Below, piece after piece: positions 45,361-54,225 of a stretch of 64,000 nucleotides of DNA; the stretch's first letter is position 1; the number at the start of each line of letters is the position of its first letter. The stretch is from DATAES01 sp963721305. Its GTDB lineage: Bacteria; Actinomycetota; Acidimicrobiia; Acidimicrobiales; JACDCH01. The position numbers and the translations under genes are program-made. A model generated the notes under the pieces. That model did not search any database, was not told the DNA's origin, and was given only the letters and a program-made list of their open reading frames with translations. The DNA lies in contig CAVRIR010000004.1 of NCBI GenBank assembly GCA_963721305.1, positions 62,001-126,000 of the forward strand, written 5' to 3'.

Positions 45361-47033
45361 GCACCGGTGAGAACCGCATGAGCACGCAAGCGGTGCTCAC
45401 GGCGTCGCGCCCGGCGCCGCTGATGGCAGCACCCAGCGCGGAGGTCGTGATCGCCCGCCGCGCGTTCAAGCAGGTGTGGGTTACGGCGACGGTGTGGGCG
45501 TTGGTGTTCGGCGCGACCGTGGCGACCACCGCGCTCACGTACGCGTCGACGTTTCCCGATCAGGCGAGCCGGGACCAGCTCGCCGCGAGCACCGCGGGCG
45601 ATGCCGGCCTCGCGATCCTGCTCGGGCCGATCTCGGCCATCGACACCGTCGGCGGCTACACGGTCTACAAGTGCTACGTCTTCCTGACGACCATCGCGGC
45701 GATCTGGGGACTGCTGATGGCGACGCGGTTGCTGCGCGGTGAGGAGGACACGGGCCGCTGGCAGTTGACGCTTTCCGGCGGCACGCGCGCGTCGCGGGCA
45801 ACACTCGCGACAGGAGCGGCACTCGGCGCCGCGGTCGCCGTCCTGCTCGCGGGGACAACAACGATCACGGCACTCGTCGGCCGCGACTCGAAGATCGGCT
45901 TCGGGTTGGGCGAGTCGGTCCTGTACGGCTTCTCCCTTGCGGTGCCGGCGGCGACGTTCGTGGCGATCGGGATGGTCACGTCGCAGATCGGCCGGTCGCG
46001 CCGCGTCGCCACCGGGCTCGGCATGGCGATCTTCGGTGTCGCGTTCGTCACCAGGATGATCGCGGACTCCGGTCGGTCCACGAAGTGGCTCCTGTGGTTG
46101 ACCCCGTTCGGTTGGACGGAGCGGATGCGGCCGCTCACGGACAACAACTGGTCGCCGCTCGTCGTGGCGATCATCGTGATCGCGATCCTCGTTGCCGTTG
46201 CCGTCCACCTCTCGTCGCGTCGCGACACCGGCGACGGTGTGCTGGCGTCGCGCGATGTGGCGCCGCCGCGCGAGTTCGGTCTCGGATCGCTGTTCGGGTT
46301 CGCGGCGCGCCGCGAGACCGCGGTGCTGATCGCATGGTGCGTCGGTGCCGCGCTCGCGTCGTTCGCATTCGGCATCGTGGCCAAGATCGCCACCGGCTCC
46401 ATCCCGTCGTCGGTCGGCGACATGCTCGCCAACTTCGACGTGCAGGGAACCTTCCTGCGTCAGTTCTTCGGTGTCGCCTTCCTGCTCGTGGCGACGGTGG
46501 TTGCCCTCCTCCCGGCGAGCCAGATCGGGTCCGTTGCCGAAGAGGAGACATCGGGCAGGTTGGTCCAGGTGTTGTCGCGCGGCGCGCCGAGGACGGCGCT
46601 GCTGTCGAGCCGGCTCGCCCTGGCCGCAGCCGCGGTGGTCGTGACCGCCTTGATCGCGGGAATCAGCGCGTGGCTCGGCGCGATGACGCAGGGCGTCAAC
46701 CCGGGATTCGCGACGATGGCCGGCGCCGGTCTCAACGTCGCGCCGATCGCGCTGGTCGTTCTCGGCTTCGGCGCGCTGGTCTTCGCGATCGAACCGAGAG
46801 CAGCGACGTACGCCGTGTACGCGATCGTCATCGCGTCGTTGGTCATCGACCTGTTCGCGACACTGGTGTCGGGACTCGAGTGGCTCGACCACGTGTCCCT
46901 GTTCCACTACATGGCACTCGCGCCCGCGCAGTCGGTCGACGCGCTGACCGTGGTGCTCACACTCGCGGCCGCCGCACTCCTGACCGCCGCGGCCCTCGCA
47001 CTCTTCGCCCGCCGCGACGTCTCCACCGGCTGA
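45357..47033 (+). CDS. ABC-2 type exporter, duplicated permease
   Basis: 558 aa. Two six-helix halves in one chain, each starting with a cytoplasmic amphipathic segment (EVVIARRAFKQVWVTATVWA and GSLFGFAARRETAVLIAWCV) and each with a GxxA-type loop containing TRLLRGEEDTGRWQLTLSGG and QIGSVAEEETSGRLVQVLSR. The paired EEE/EEDTGR loops are internal-repeat counterparts. This is the fused permease design of actinobacterial multidrug/antibiotic exporters. ATG 45357 overlaps the ATPase stop; a second ATG eight codons on (MSTQAVL) is also possible. Confidence 0.88.
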   Translation: MSTGENRMSTQAVLTASRPAPLMAAPSAEVVIARRAFKQVWVTATVWALVFGATVATTALTYASTFPDQASRDQLAASTAGDAGLAILLGPISAIDTVGGYTVYKCYVFLTTIAAIWGLLMATRLLRGEEDTGRWQLTLSGGTRASRATLATGAALGAAVAVLLAGTTTITALVGRDSKIGFGLGESVLYGFSLAVPAATFVAIGMVTSQIGRSRRVATGLGMAIFGVAFVTRMIADSGRSTKWLLWLTPFGWTERMRPLTDNNWSPLVVAIIVIAILVAVAVHLSSRRDTGDGVLASRDVAPPREFGLGSLFGFAARRETAVLIAWCVGAALASFAFGIVAKIATGSIPSSVGDMLANFDVQGTFLRQFFGVAFLLVATVVALLPASQIGSVAEEETSGRLVQVLSRGAPRTALLSSRLALAAAAVVVTALIAGISAWLGAMTQGVNPGFATMAGAGLNVAPIALVVLGFGALVFAIEPRAATYAVYAIVIASLVIDLFATLVSGLEWLDHVSLFHYMALAPAQSVDALTVVLTLAAAALLTAAALALFARRDVSTG

Positions 47034-47051
47034 CCAGCGACGAACGTTGGT

Positions 47052-47429
47052 TCATTCTCGGGGCTCTGGCACCGACAATGCACCAACACTCGGTTCGTGG
47101 CGCAGGTGTTCGGCGGAGACGTCGAGCAGCAGGCGGACGTGTTCGTCGTCGAGTGAGTAGTAGACCATCCGCCCGCTGCGGCGGCTCCGGACGATGCCGG
47201 CCGTGCGCAGCAGGCGCAGTGCGTGCGACACCGAGTACTCGGGCGTGTCGACGACGGCCGCAAGATCGCTGACGCACAGCTCGCCGGCCTCGGCCAGCGC
47301 GTAGAGCATGCGCACGCGGTTCGGATCGCCGAGCAGCCGGAACAGCTCGGTGAGCCGCGATGCCTCGTCGATGGACAGCAGTCCGGCGCGCGCCGCGCCG
47401 ACCCGATCGGCATCGACGAACGAGCTCAT
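47052..47429 (-). CDS. ArsR/SmtB-family metal-responsive repressor
   Basis: 125 aa. A winged helix with FRLLGDPNRVRMLYALAEAG, ELCVSDLAAVVDTPEYSVSH (recognition helix plus the ELCVxDL metal-site box) and RSRRSGRMVYYSLDDEHVRL. DDEHVRLLLDVSAEHLRHE at the C-terminus has the Asp/His...His/Glu spacing of the alpha-5 zinc site of SmtB/CzrA. It is coupled to the upstream efflux pump gene by ATGA, so it most likely represses this operon until zinc or a similar metal binds. Confidence 0.9.
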   Translation of the reverse strand: MSSFVDADRVGAARAGLLSIDEASRLTELFRLLGDPNRVRMLYALAEAGELCVSDLAAVVDTPEYSVSHALRLLRTAGIVRSRRSGRMVYYSLDDEHVRLLLDVSAEHLRHEPSVGALSVPEPRE

Positions 47430-48418
47430 TGATCGGTCCTCTCGCCCTGCACGTGATCACCGTCGCGGTCCGGGACCGTCGCCCTGCGGTCGATGGCGCA
47501 CCAGTTCTCGTCGTCATCACAGGCCTCGCACTCGAGCTCGAGGGTCGCGTGCGCGATGTGGAATGCGGGGCCGACCGTGGCCTTCACATGTTCGCCGACG
47601 ACTTGCGCCTCTTCGAGCGTCGGGTGTCCGTCGAGGACCACGTGCGCGGACAGCGCGCGCACGTCGCTCGACAACGTCCAGACGTGGACGTCGTGCACCG
47701 CTTCCACTCCGAGGACATCGGTCATCGTTCTCGCCAGCGCATCGAGATCGAGGCCCGACGGCGCCGCCTCGAGCAGCACCTCCGCCGTTTCTCGCAGCAG
47801 CGCCCACGCCCGCAGCGCGATCAGCACCGAGATGACGAGCGACACCGCGGGGTCGAGCCAGAACCAGCCACCGGTGACCAGGATGATCGCGCCGGTCGCG
47901 GCGACGCCGGCCGATGCCGCCGCGTCGCTCGCCATGTGCAACCACGCCGAACGCATGTTGAGATCGCGATGGTCGTGACCGTCATGGTCGCTGTCGCCGT
48001 GATGGCCACCGAGGATGACTGCGGCCACGAGGTTGCCGACGGCGGCGAGCGCGGCGACGACGAAGACGATGCCGCCCTTGACGTCGCCGGGGTCACCGAG
48101 TCGGCGAATGGACTCGACCGCGATCAACGCGGTGACGGCGAGGATCGCGGCCGCGTTGGCTTGCGCAGCGAGCACGGTGCTGCGGTGCATGCCGAACGAG
48201 CGCGTGGCGGTCGGCGGGCGACGGGCCAAGCGGACCGCCAGCAGCGACACGATGAGCGCGGCGACGTCGGTGAGGTTGTGGCCCGCGTCGGCCAGCAGGC
48301 TGATCGACCCGGAGACCAGGCCGAACCCGATCTGGCCGGCGACGATGCCCACGTTCAGGGCAAGGGCGATGCCCAGACGGCGCTGCCGATCCGTCGAGAC
48401 ATCTGTAGACATGTACAT
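47426..48418 (-). CDS. Cation diffusion facilitator (CzcD/ZitB-like) metal exporter
   Basis: 330 aa from ATG 48418 (a second ATG follows two codons later). Six helices with the transport sites SLLADAGHNLTDVAALIVSL (helix 2, HxxxD) and RSAWLHMASDAAASAGVAAT (helix 5, HxxxD), and a His-rich loop HHGDSDHDGHDHRD between helices 4 and 5 typical of zinc transporters. The C-terminal cytoplasmic domain ends in a Cys/Asp cluster (ECEACDDDENWCAIDRR) that could bind metal. It would expel Zn(II), and perhaps Co or Cd, in exchange for protons. Confidence 0.93.
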   Translation of the reverse strand: MYMSTDVSTDRQRRLGIALALNVGIVAGQIGFGLVSGSISLLADAGHNLTDVAALIVSLLAVRLARRPPTATRSFGMHRSTVLAAQANAAAILAVTALIAVESIRRLGDPGDVKGGIVFVVAALAAVGNLVAAVILGGHHGDSDHDGHDHRDLNMRSAWLHMASDAAASAGVAATGAIILVTGGWFWLDPAVSLVISVLIALRAWALLRETAEVLLEAAPSGLDLDALARTMTDVLGVEAVHDVHVWTLSSDVRALSAHVVLDGHPTLEEAQVVGEHVKATVGPAFHIAHATLELECEACDDDENWCAIDRRATVPDRDGDHVQGERTDQ

Positions 48419-48421
48419 ATG
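48411..48421. promoter_or_regulatory. AT-rich palindrome at the efflux start, candidate ArsR-family operator
   Basis: ATGTACAT (48411-48418) is a perfect palindrome overlapping an adjacent CATATG, in an otherwise GC-rich region and right at the efflux start codon. ArsR/SmtB repressors bind AT-rich imperfect palindromes near starts. The short length keeps this tentative. Confidence 0.3.
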
Positions 48422-48465
48422 ATGGCACTGTCGGGGCGGATTGCAACACCCCTACGATCGGCCCC

Positions 48466-48831
48466 GTGAGCGTTGCGGTCGCGCTCGATGCGCTCCGGGC
48501 CCAGGTCGACGAGTTCGGCGCCCATCCGTACCTGGTCACGGTCGGTGCCGCCGGCCGCGCCCACGTCGTGTCGGTTCGCGCCCGTCTCGAGGACGGCGCC
48601 CTCATCGCCTCCGCGGGTCGCACGAGTCGCGCCAACGTCGACTCGCACCCGACCGTCACCTTGCTGTGGCCCGCCGCTCCCGGTGGTCCGTACAGCCTGA
48701 TCGTCGACGGCGAGGGCAAGGTGGACACCGACGCCGAGGAGATCACCGTCACCCCGACTCGTGCAGTTCTGCACCGGGTGGCGCAGGCGTCGACCGACGT
48801 CCCCAGCTGCGTGCCGCTGGAACAGAGCTGA
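48466..48831 (+). CDS. Pyridoxamine 5'-phosphate oxidase-like (split beta-barrel) flavoprotein
   Basis: 121 aa from GTG 48466. AHPYLVTVGAAGRAHVVSVR, ALIASAGRTSRANVDSHPTV and VTLLWPAAPGGPYSLIVDGE follow the small split-barrel fold used by F420- or FMN-dependent reductases and heme-degrading relatives. RTSRANVDSHP is the phosphate-binding loop of the family. The cofactor cannot be fixed from sequence; actinobacterial relatives often use F420. Confidence 0.8.
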   Translation: MSVAVALDALRAQVDEFGAHPYLVTVGAAGRAHVVSVRARLEDGALIASAGRTSRANVDSHPTVTLLWPAAPGGPYSLIVDGEGKVDTDAEEITVTPTRAVLHRVAQASTDVPSCVPLEQS

Positions 48832-48837
48832 GGAGCG

Positions 48838-49200
48838 TCAGATCGCGGTCTCGTGCCGCGGCTGGTACAACATCACGTCCAGTCCACCGGGCAACGTCAT
48901 CGTCGTCGCGACGCCCCAGCCGACGTTCTTCGGCTCGTCCTTGAACTCGATGCCTCTCGCACGAAGCTCTGCCATCGTCGCGTCGAGGTCGTCGCACATG
49001 AGTGACAGCTCGTGGTGCGCGGCTTCGTCGAACCCCGATCCTTCAGTCGGATGGACGCCGACCTCGGCCGGCGGCAGGGCGAAGATCAGCCAACCGCCGC
49101 CGGCATCGACGTGTCGCCAGCCGAACACGTCACCGAGGATCTCGCGGACCGCGTCCGGTTCGGACGTGTACAGCAACGCGTGCACACCGGTGATCGCCAT
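48838..49200 (-). CDS. VOC-family (glyoxalase/bleomycin-resistance fold) protein
   Basis: 120 aa from ATG 49200. Two beta-alpha-beta-beta-beta units: ITGVHALLYTSEPDAVREIL with GWLIFALPPAEVGVHPTEGS, and HHELSLMCDDLDATMAELRA with VGWGVATTMTLPGGLDVMLY. Possible metal ligands are the two His/Glu positions of the second unit. Substrate unknown; small stand-alone VOC proteins are often lyases, isomerases or binding proteins. Confidence 0.85.
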   Translation of the reverse strand: MAITGVHALLYTSEPDAVREILGDVFGWRHVDAGGGWLIFALPPAEVGVHPTEGSGFDEAAHHELSLMCDDLDATMAELRARGIEFKDEPKNVGWGVATTMTLPGGLDVMLYQPRHETAI

Positions 49201-49218
49201 CGCGGCATCTTCGCGCCG

Positions 49219-49782
49219 TCATCGTTCATAGCGAAGCAGGACCACACCGTTCGAGAACCGGCGAGTCTCGGCCAGACGCAGCACCTGCATGTCGTCCATG
49301 GGACCGAACAACGGACGGCCGCGCCCGAGGAGGATCGGGTGCACGAAGATGCGGTACTCGTCGATCAGGTCGAGTCGCCTGAACGTCTCGGCAATCCGAG
49401 CGCCGCCGACCACCATGTCGCCTCCGGGTCGAGACTTGAGCTCGTTGATCTGCTCGGGATCGACGTTGCGCATGATCGTGGAGTTCCACTCGGCATGTTC
49501 GAGCGTCGTCGAGTACACGTACTTCGTCATGTTCGACCAGATGCCCCCGAACTCGACCATCGTCGGGGAGCTTGCCGGGTCCTGCTCGATGGTGGGCCAG
49601 ACTTTCGCCATCAGCTCATACGTGACGCGTCCGTGGAGGAACGCGCTCATCGGGCGCAGCTCGTCGTTGAGGAATTGGTGCAACTCCTCGTCGATCACGT
49701 GCCAGTCGATCTCGTGCTGAAGTCCTTCGAAGTAGCCGTCGAGGGACACCGACATGTGGAGGATGATCTTCCTCATGCCCAT
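49219..49782 (-). CDS. Dihydrofolate reductase-fold (RibD C-terminal domain) protein
   Basis: 187 aa from ATG 49782, preceded by GAGGAGG at good spacing; the start lies inside the end of the molybdenum hydroxylase gene. MRKIILHMSVSLDGYFEGLQ, FLHGRVTYELMAKVWPTIEQ, SRPGGDMVVGGARIAETFRR and FVHPILLGRGRPLFGPMDDM match the RibD_C/YyaP-like reductase family that binds NADPH. The likely role is small-molecule reduction; most members have no known substrate. Confidence 0.88.
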   Translation of the reverse strand: MGMRKIILHMSVSLDGYFEGLQHEIDWHVIDEELHQFLNDELRPMSAFLHGRVTYELMAKVWPTIEQDPASSPTMVEFGGIWSNMTKYVYSTTLEHAEWNSTIMRNVDPEQINELKSRPGGDMVVGGARIAETFRRLDLIDEYRIFVHPILLGRGRPLFGPMDDMQVLRLAETRRFSNGVVLLRYER

Positions 49783-52038
49783 TCGCCTCCTCGCGCCTCG
49801 ACCAATGCATTCCACACGCGCACCGGCGTGAACGGTGGATCGAGATGCTTGATACCCAGCGGTGCGAGCGCATCGACGACCGCGTTCCACAGCGCGCTGA
49901 TGGAACCAGTCGTGCCTGATTCGCCGATCCCCTTCGCGCCGAGCGGATTGCGGGGCGTGGGCGTCACGGTGTGCGCAGTACGGAAGGAGGGCAGCTCGGC
50001 CGCGGACGGCATCGCGTAGTCGAGCAACGTCGCCGTCAAGGGATTGCCGTCGGCGTCGTAACGGACTTCCTCGAAGAGCATCTGCGCAATGCCTTGGGCG
50101 AGTCCGCCGTGCACCTGACCTTCCGCGAGCAACGGGTTGATGACGTTGCCGCAGTCGTCGACCGCGACGAAATCACGAAGCCGAACCTGACCGGTCTCCT
50201 GGTCGATCTCGACCGTCGCGACATGACAGCCGAACGGAAAGGTCGCGGTCTGCTCGAAGTCGAGGGCGTGGCTCAGTGGGGTCCCCCGTTCACGTCCCGC
50301 GACAGCGAGCTCGGCCCACGTGCGTCCGGTCGCGGGAACCCCGGCGACACCGACGCGGCCGTCGTCGAGCACGACGACGTCGTCCGGCGCGGCTTCGAGC
50401 AGCTCGGCGGCCGTCTCGCGGGCGAGGCCGAGAACGTGCTCGGACGCACGCAGGACGGCGGAGCCTCCGAGCTGCAGCGAGCGGGAGCCGAAGGTGCCGA
50501 CGCCGTGATCGACGCGACCCGTGTCGGAGTGGACGACCTGCACGGACTCGAACGCGACCCCGAGCGTCGCACTCGCGATCTGCGCCCACATGGTCTCGTG
50601 ACCTTGTCCGTGCGGAACGCTGCCCGACGTGACGATCACGGTGCCGTCGTCTTCGATCGACACGGCGCCGAACTCGGCTCCGGCACCGGACGACTCGACG
50701 TAACACGCGATGCCGATACCGAGCAGAGGTGCAGTCGGATCCTCACGACGCTCCCGCTGTTCCGCTCGCAGTTCGTCGTAGCGCGCCAACTCCAATGCCG
50801 CGTCCAGCGCAGCTGCGTAGTCACCGCTGTCATACGTCATGCCCGCCGCGCTCGGTGAACGGGAACTCGTCAGGTCGCACGAAGTTGCGGCGGCGGATGT
50901 CGGCCGGGTCCATCCCGAGCTCTGTCGCCACGAGGTCGACGGCGCGCTCGCACAGCGCGGCAGCTTCCGGTCGTCCTGCGCCGCGGTACGGGCCCGTCGG
51001 GGTCGCGTTCGTGACCACCGCGACTGCGCTGAAGTCGTGTCGCTGCCATCGATACACGCCCGCCGACATGTACCGCGTCATGAGCGGGATGAACGTTCCC
51101 CGAAGCGGATAGGCACCGACATCCGCCCACCCACGCACCCGCAAGCCGTCGAGGCGCCCGTCCCGGGACGCGCTGACGGTGATGCGATGGACTTGGGCGC
51201 GACCGTGCGTCATGCCGAGCAGGTTCTCGCTTCGGGTCTCGATCCAGCGCACGGGCCGACCGAGCCGACGCCCGAGCGCGGCCGTCACGATCTGCTCGAC
51301 GTACGTTCCGCCCTTGGCGCCGAAGCCACCTCCGATCGCGGGTGCGCGGACACGTAGCTGTTCGGGTTCGAGTCCGAGAACCGCGCACACGTCGTCGCGC
51401 ACGCCGAACACGCTCTGGCTCGATGCCCACAGCGTGAGCGAGCCGTCAGCTTCGGGCACACAGACGGCGCCGTTCGCCTCCATCGGCACGGGAGCGATGC
51501 GCTGGTGCTCGAGGCGCGCGCTCACGACGACCTCGGCATCCGCGAAGAAGTCGTCGTCCTCGTCGTGGTGCCGCCCACCGACGATGTTGGTTCCCGTCTG
51601 CGGGAAGAGAAGCTCGGCGTCGTCGGCCGCCGCTTCCTCGGCACCGAGCGCCACGCGCAGCGGATCGATGTCGACGACGACGGCTTCCGCGGCGTCGACC
51701 GCTTCGGTGTACGACTGGGCGACGACGACGGCGACGGGTTCGCCGACGAACCGCACGCGATCCAGGGCGAGCAGCGGTCGTGCGAGCTCGCCCAACAACG
51801 CTTCGCCTTGCGCCGGCAGGCTCAGGTCCGCACCGGTCAGGACGGCGACGACGCCGTTCATCGAGCGCGCCGCGTCGGTGTCGACGCGGCGCAGGATGCC
51901 GTGTGCGACGGTGCTGCGGACGAACACCGCGTCGAGCGCTGCGTCCACGACGAGGTCGGCCACGAACCGGGCATCGCCGGTCAACAGCGCCGGATCCTCG
52001 ACCCGCCGGATCTCGTGTCCGAGCAGCGTGCGAGCCAT
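49773..52038 (-). CDS. Molybdenum hydroxylase large subunit (xanthine dehydrogenase/CoxL family), one frameshift
   Basis: About 755 aa from ATG 52038. RTLLGHEIRRVEDPALLTGD is the usual N-terminus, RVRAPAIGGGFGAKGGTYVE the Mo-cofactor Gly loop, ATPTGPYRGAGRPEAAALCE the active-site loop, and VPHGQGHETMWAQIASATLG with NPLGAKGIGESGTTGSISAL the C-terminal cofactor contacts. At ~50835 an extra G in GGCGGG splits the frame between FPFTERGG and MTYDSGDYAAALDAAL. The loop has YRGAGR, the form-II-type variant, instead of the Cys-containing loop of true CO dehydrogenase, so the substrate is probably an aldehyde or heterocycle. No FAD or iron-sulfur subunit gene is adjacent. Confidence 0.9.
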
Positions 52039-52134
52039 GCGCAGGACGCTAGTGGTGGCACCGCGGTCTGCTTCCGGCGCTTCGACGAGTTGCATCGCTT
52101 CGTGATCGCCATCGGCCAGAGGCTGGGCGTCGAG

Positions 52135-52189
52135 GCCGCCAGGCGGAGGAGCGGCCACACGCGGCCTGCGTGGCCGGGGAACGCAAGCA
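52135..52189. repeat. 55-bp direct repeat, copy 1
   Basis: Identical over all 55 bases to 52230-52284. It contains GCGGCCAC...GTGGCCGG arms able to form a hairpin. It lies in the 284-bp non-coding stretch between the molybdenum hydroxylase start and the monooxygenase start. Confidence 0.9.
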
Positions 52190-52229
52190 CATCCACGTGC
52201 AACGCGAGCTCGAACATGCGAGCGACGAA

Positions 52230-52284
52230 GCCGCCAGGCGGAGGAGCGGCCACACGCGGCCTGCGTGGCCGGGGAACGCAAGCA
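52230..52284. repeat. 55-bp direct repeat, copy 2
   Basis: Exact second copy, 95 bp after the first (start to start), separated by 40 bases of unrelated sequence. The copy ends 38 bp before the monooxygenase ATG, so it may lie in its 5' leader or promoter. Confidence 0.9.
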
Positions 52285-52322
52285 GTTGCACTGGCGAGGT
52301 CCTGGTAGGCCAAGCTTTCCGG

Positions 52323-54140
52323 ATGTCAGAGGCGAGCTCGGGGCAGGCAGGCGTGAGCAACATCGACAAGGAAGCACTGCGGCGGAGGTACACGGAGGAG
52401 CGGGCGAAGCGGTTGCGGCCCGACGGCAACGACCAGTACCTGCAATTGAAGGATCAGCTCGCCCACTACCTCGACGATCCGTACCTTCCGGTCGTCGAGC
52501 GCGAGCCGAAGCACGATCATGTGACGTTCGCGTTCATCGGCGGCGGCTTCGCCGGTCTGCTCACCGGTGCACGGCTGAAGGAGGCCGGCATCACCGACGT
52601 CCGGATGATCGAGAAGGGCGGCGACTTCGGCGGCACCTGGTATTGGAACCGGTATCCCGGCGCGCAGTGCGACACGGCGTCGTTCGTGTACATGCCGCTG
52701 CTCGAGGAGACCGGGCACATGCCCACCGAGAAGTACGCGCACGGTCCCGAGATCCTCGAGCACTGCCAGAACATCGGGAAGCAGTTCGATCTCTACGACA
52801 ACGCGTTGTTCCACACTCGGGTCACTGACCTCGAATGGGACGACGACCACTCGCGGTGGATCGTGCGCACCGATCGAGGCGATGAGTTCACCGCGCAGTT
52901 CGTCGGGATGGGCACCGGGCCGCTCCACGTCCCGAAGCTGCCGGGCATCCCCGGGCTCGAGTCGTTCGAGGGCCACTCGTTCCACACGAGCCGCTGGGAC
53001 TACGAGTACACCGGCGGCGACCCCGACGGCGCGCCGATGGATCGCCTCGGCGACAAGCGGGTTGCGATCATCGGCACCGGCGCGACCGCCGTGCAATGCG
53101 TCCCGCAACTGGCACCCGCGTGCAAGGAGCTTTACGTGTTCCAGCGCACGCCGTCGTCGGTCGATCGCCGCGACAACGCGCCCACCGATCCCGAATGGTT
53201 CGCCGACATCGCGACACCAGGTTGGCAGCAGCGGTGGCTCGACAACTTCACCGCCAACCAAGCGGGCGGCACGGCCGACGAGGACCTCGTCATGGACGGA
53301 TGGACGGATCTCTCGCGCCGCGTGCGCAGCCGCCTCGCGATGCTGCCGCCCGAGAAGAACACGCTCGAGGACATGCTGGCCGCGTACGAGGACTCCGATT
53401 ACGAGAAGATGGACGAGATCCGTTCGCGCGTCGACACGATCGTCGAGGATCCGGAGACCGCGCAGGCGCTCAAGGCCTGGTATCGGCAGCTGTGCAAGCG
53501 GCCGTGCTTCCACGACGAGTACCTGCAGGCGTACAACGAGCCGAGCACCCGGCTGATCGACACCGACGGCAGGGGCGTCGAGCGGATCACGGAACACGCC
53601 GTCGTCGTCGCGGGAGACGAGTACGAAGTCGACTGCATCATCTACGCGTCAGGGTTCGAGGTCGGCACCGAGCTCACCCGCCGCACCGGCTTCGACATGA
53701 CGGGTCGCGACGGCGTGAAGCTGACGGAGTACTGGGCCGACGGGATGCGGACGAAGCACGGCACGCACATCCACGGCTTCCCGAACGCGTTCATCGTCCA
53801 GCCGACGCAGGGCGCGAACCTCATCTCGAACATCCCCCACAACCTGACCGAGGCGGGCGTGACGATCGCGATGATCGTGAAGCACGCGGTCGACAACGAC
53901 TGCACCGAAGTGGAGGTGACCAAGGAGGCTGAGGACGCTTGGGTCGAACTGCTGTTGAGCGGCCCGCCGATGATGATCGGATCGCAGGACTGCACGCCGG
54001 GCTACTACAACAACGAAGGCCAGGACATCGGCGCCAGCCGCTTCTTCGGAGTCGGCTATCCGTTCGGTCCGCAGGCGTACTTCAAGTACCTCGACGAGTG
54101 GCGCAACACCGGCGAGTTCGAAGGGCTCGAGTTCCGGTAA
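52323..54140 (+). CDS. Flavin-containing (Baeyer-Villiger-type) monooxygenase
   Basis: 605 aa from ATG 52323. HVTFAFIGGGFAGLLTGARL is the FAD Rossmann loop, EKGGDFGGTWYWNRYPGAQC the flavin-contacting stretch, FEGHSFHTSRWDYEYTGG the Baeyer-Villiger fingerprint (F-x-G-x-x-x-H-x-x-x-W-D), and RVAIIGTGATAVQCVPQLAP the NADPH Rossmann loop. It would insert oxygen next to a ketone using NADPH and O2. An extra ~60-residue helical N-terminus precedes the FAD fold. It is followed by an LLM oxidoreductase and a hotdog-fold protein, suggesting one catabolic group. Confidence 0.93.
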   Translation: MSEASSGQAGVSNIDKEALRRRYTEERAKRLRPDGNDQYLQLKDQLAHYLDDPYLPVVEREPKHDHVTFAFIGGGFAGLLTGARLKEAGITDVRMIEKGGDFGGTWYWNRYPGAQCDTASFVYMPLLEETGHMPTEKYAHGPEILEHCQNIGKQFDLYDNALFHTRVTDLEWDDDHSRWIVRTDRGDEFTAQFVGMGTGPLHVPKLPGIPGLESFEGHSFHTSRWDYEYTGGDPDGAPMDRLGDKRVAIIGTGATAVQCVPQLAPACKELYVFQRTPSSVDRRDNAPTDPEWFADIATPGWQQRWLDNFTANQAGGTADEDLVMDGWTDLSRRVRSRLAMLPPEKNTLEDMLAAYEDSDYEKMDEIRSRVDTIVEDPETAQALKAWYRQLCKRPCFHDEYLQAYNEPSTRLIDTDGRGVERITEHAVVVAGDEYEVDCIIYASGFEVGTELTRRTGFDMTGRDGVKLTEYWADGMRTKHGTHIHGFPNAFIVQPTQGANLISNIPHNLTEAGVTIAMIVKHAVDNDCTEVEVTKEAEDAWVELLLSGPPMMIGSQDCTPGYYNNEGQDIGASRFFGVGYPFGPQAYFKYLDEWRNTGEFEGLEFR

Positions 54141-54225
54141 CCGCCTGGTCATGAGCGGGCGCGCGGGCGCGCGCTGCAGCCGTCAACCGTGACGCGGGCG
54201 TTGCGGTGGCCTGAGGAGGATCGAC

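Noticed and set aside
49773..52038. Aerobic CO dehydrogenase large subunit
   Set aside because: The active-site loop is YRGAGR rather than the Cys-containing loop of CO-oxidising CoxL, and no small or medium subunit genes are present.
52135..52284. CRISPR array
   Set aside because: Only two copies of a 55-bp unit, too long for typical CRISPR repeats, one 40-bp gap and no cas genes.
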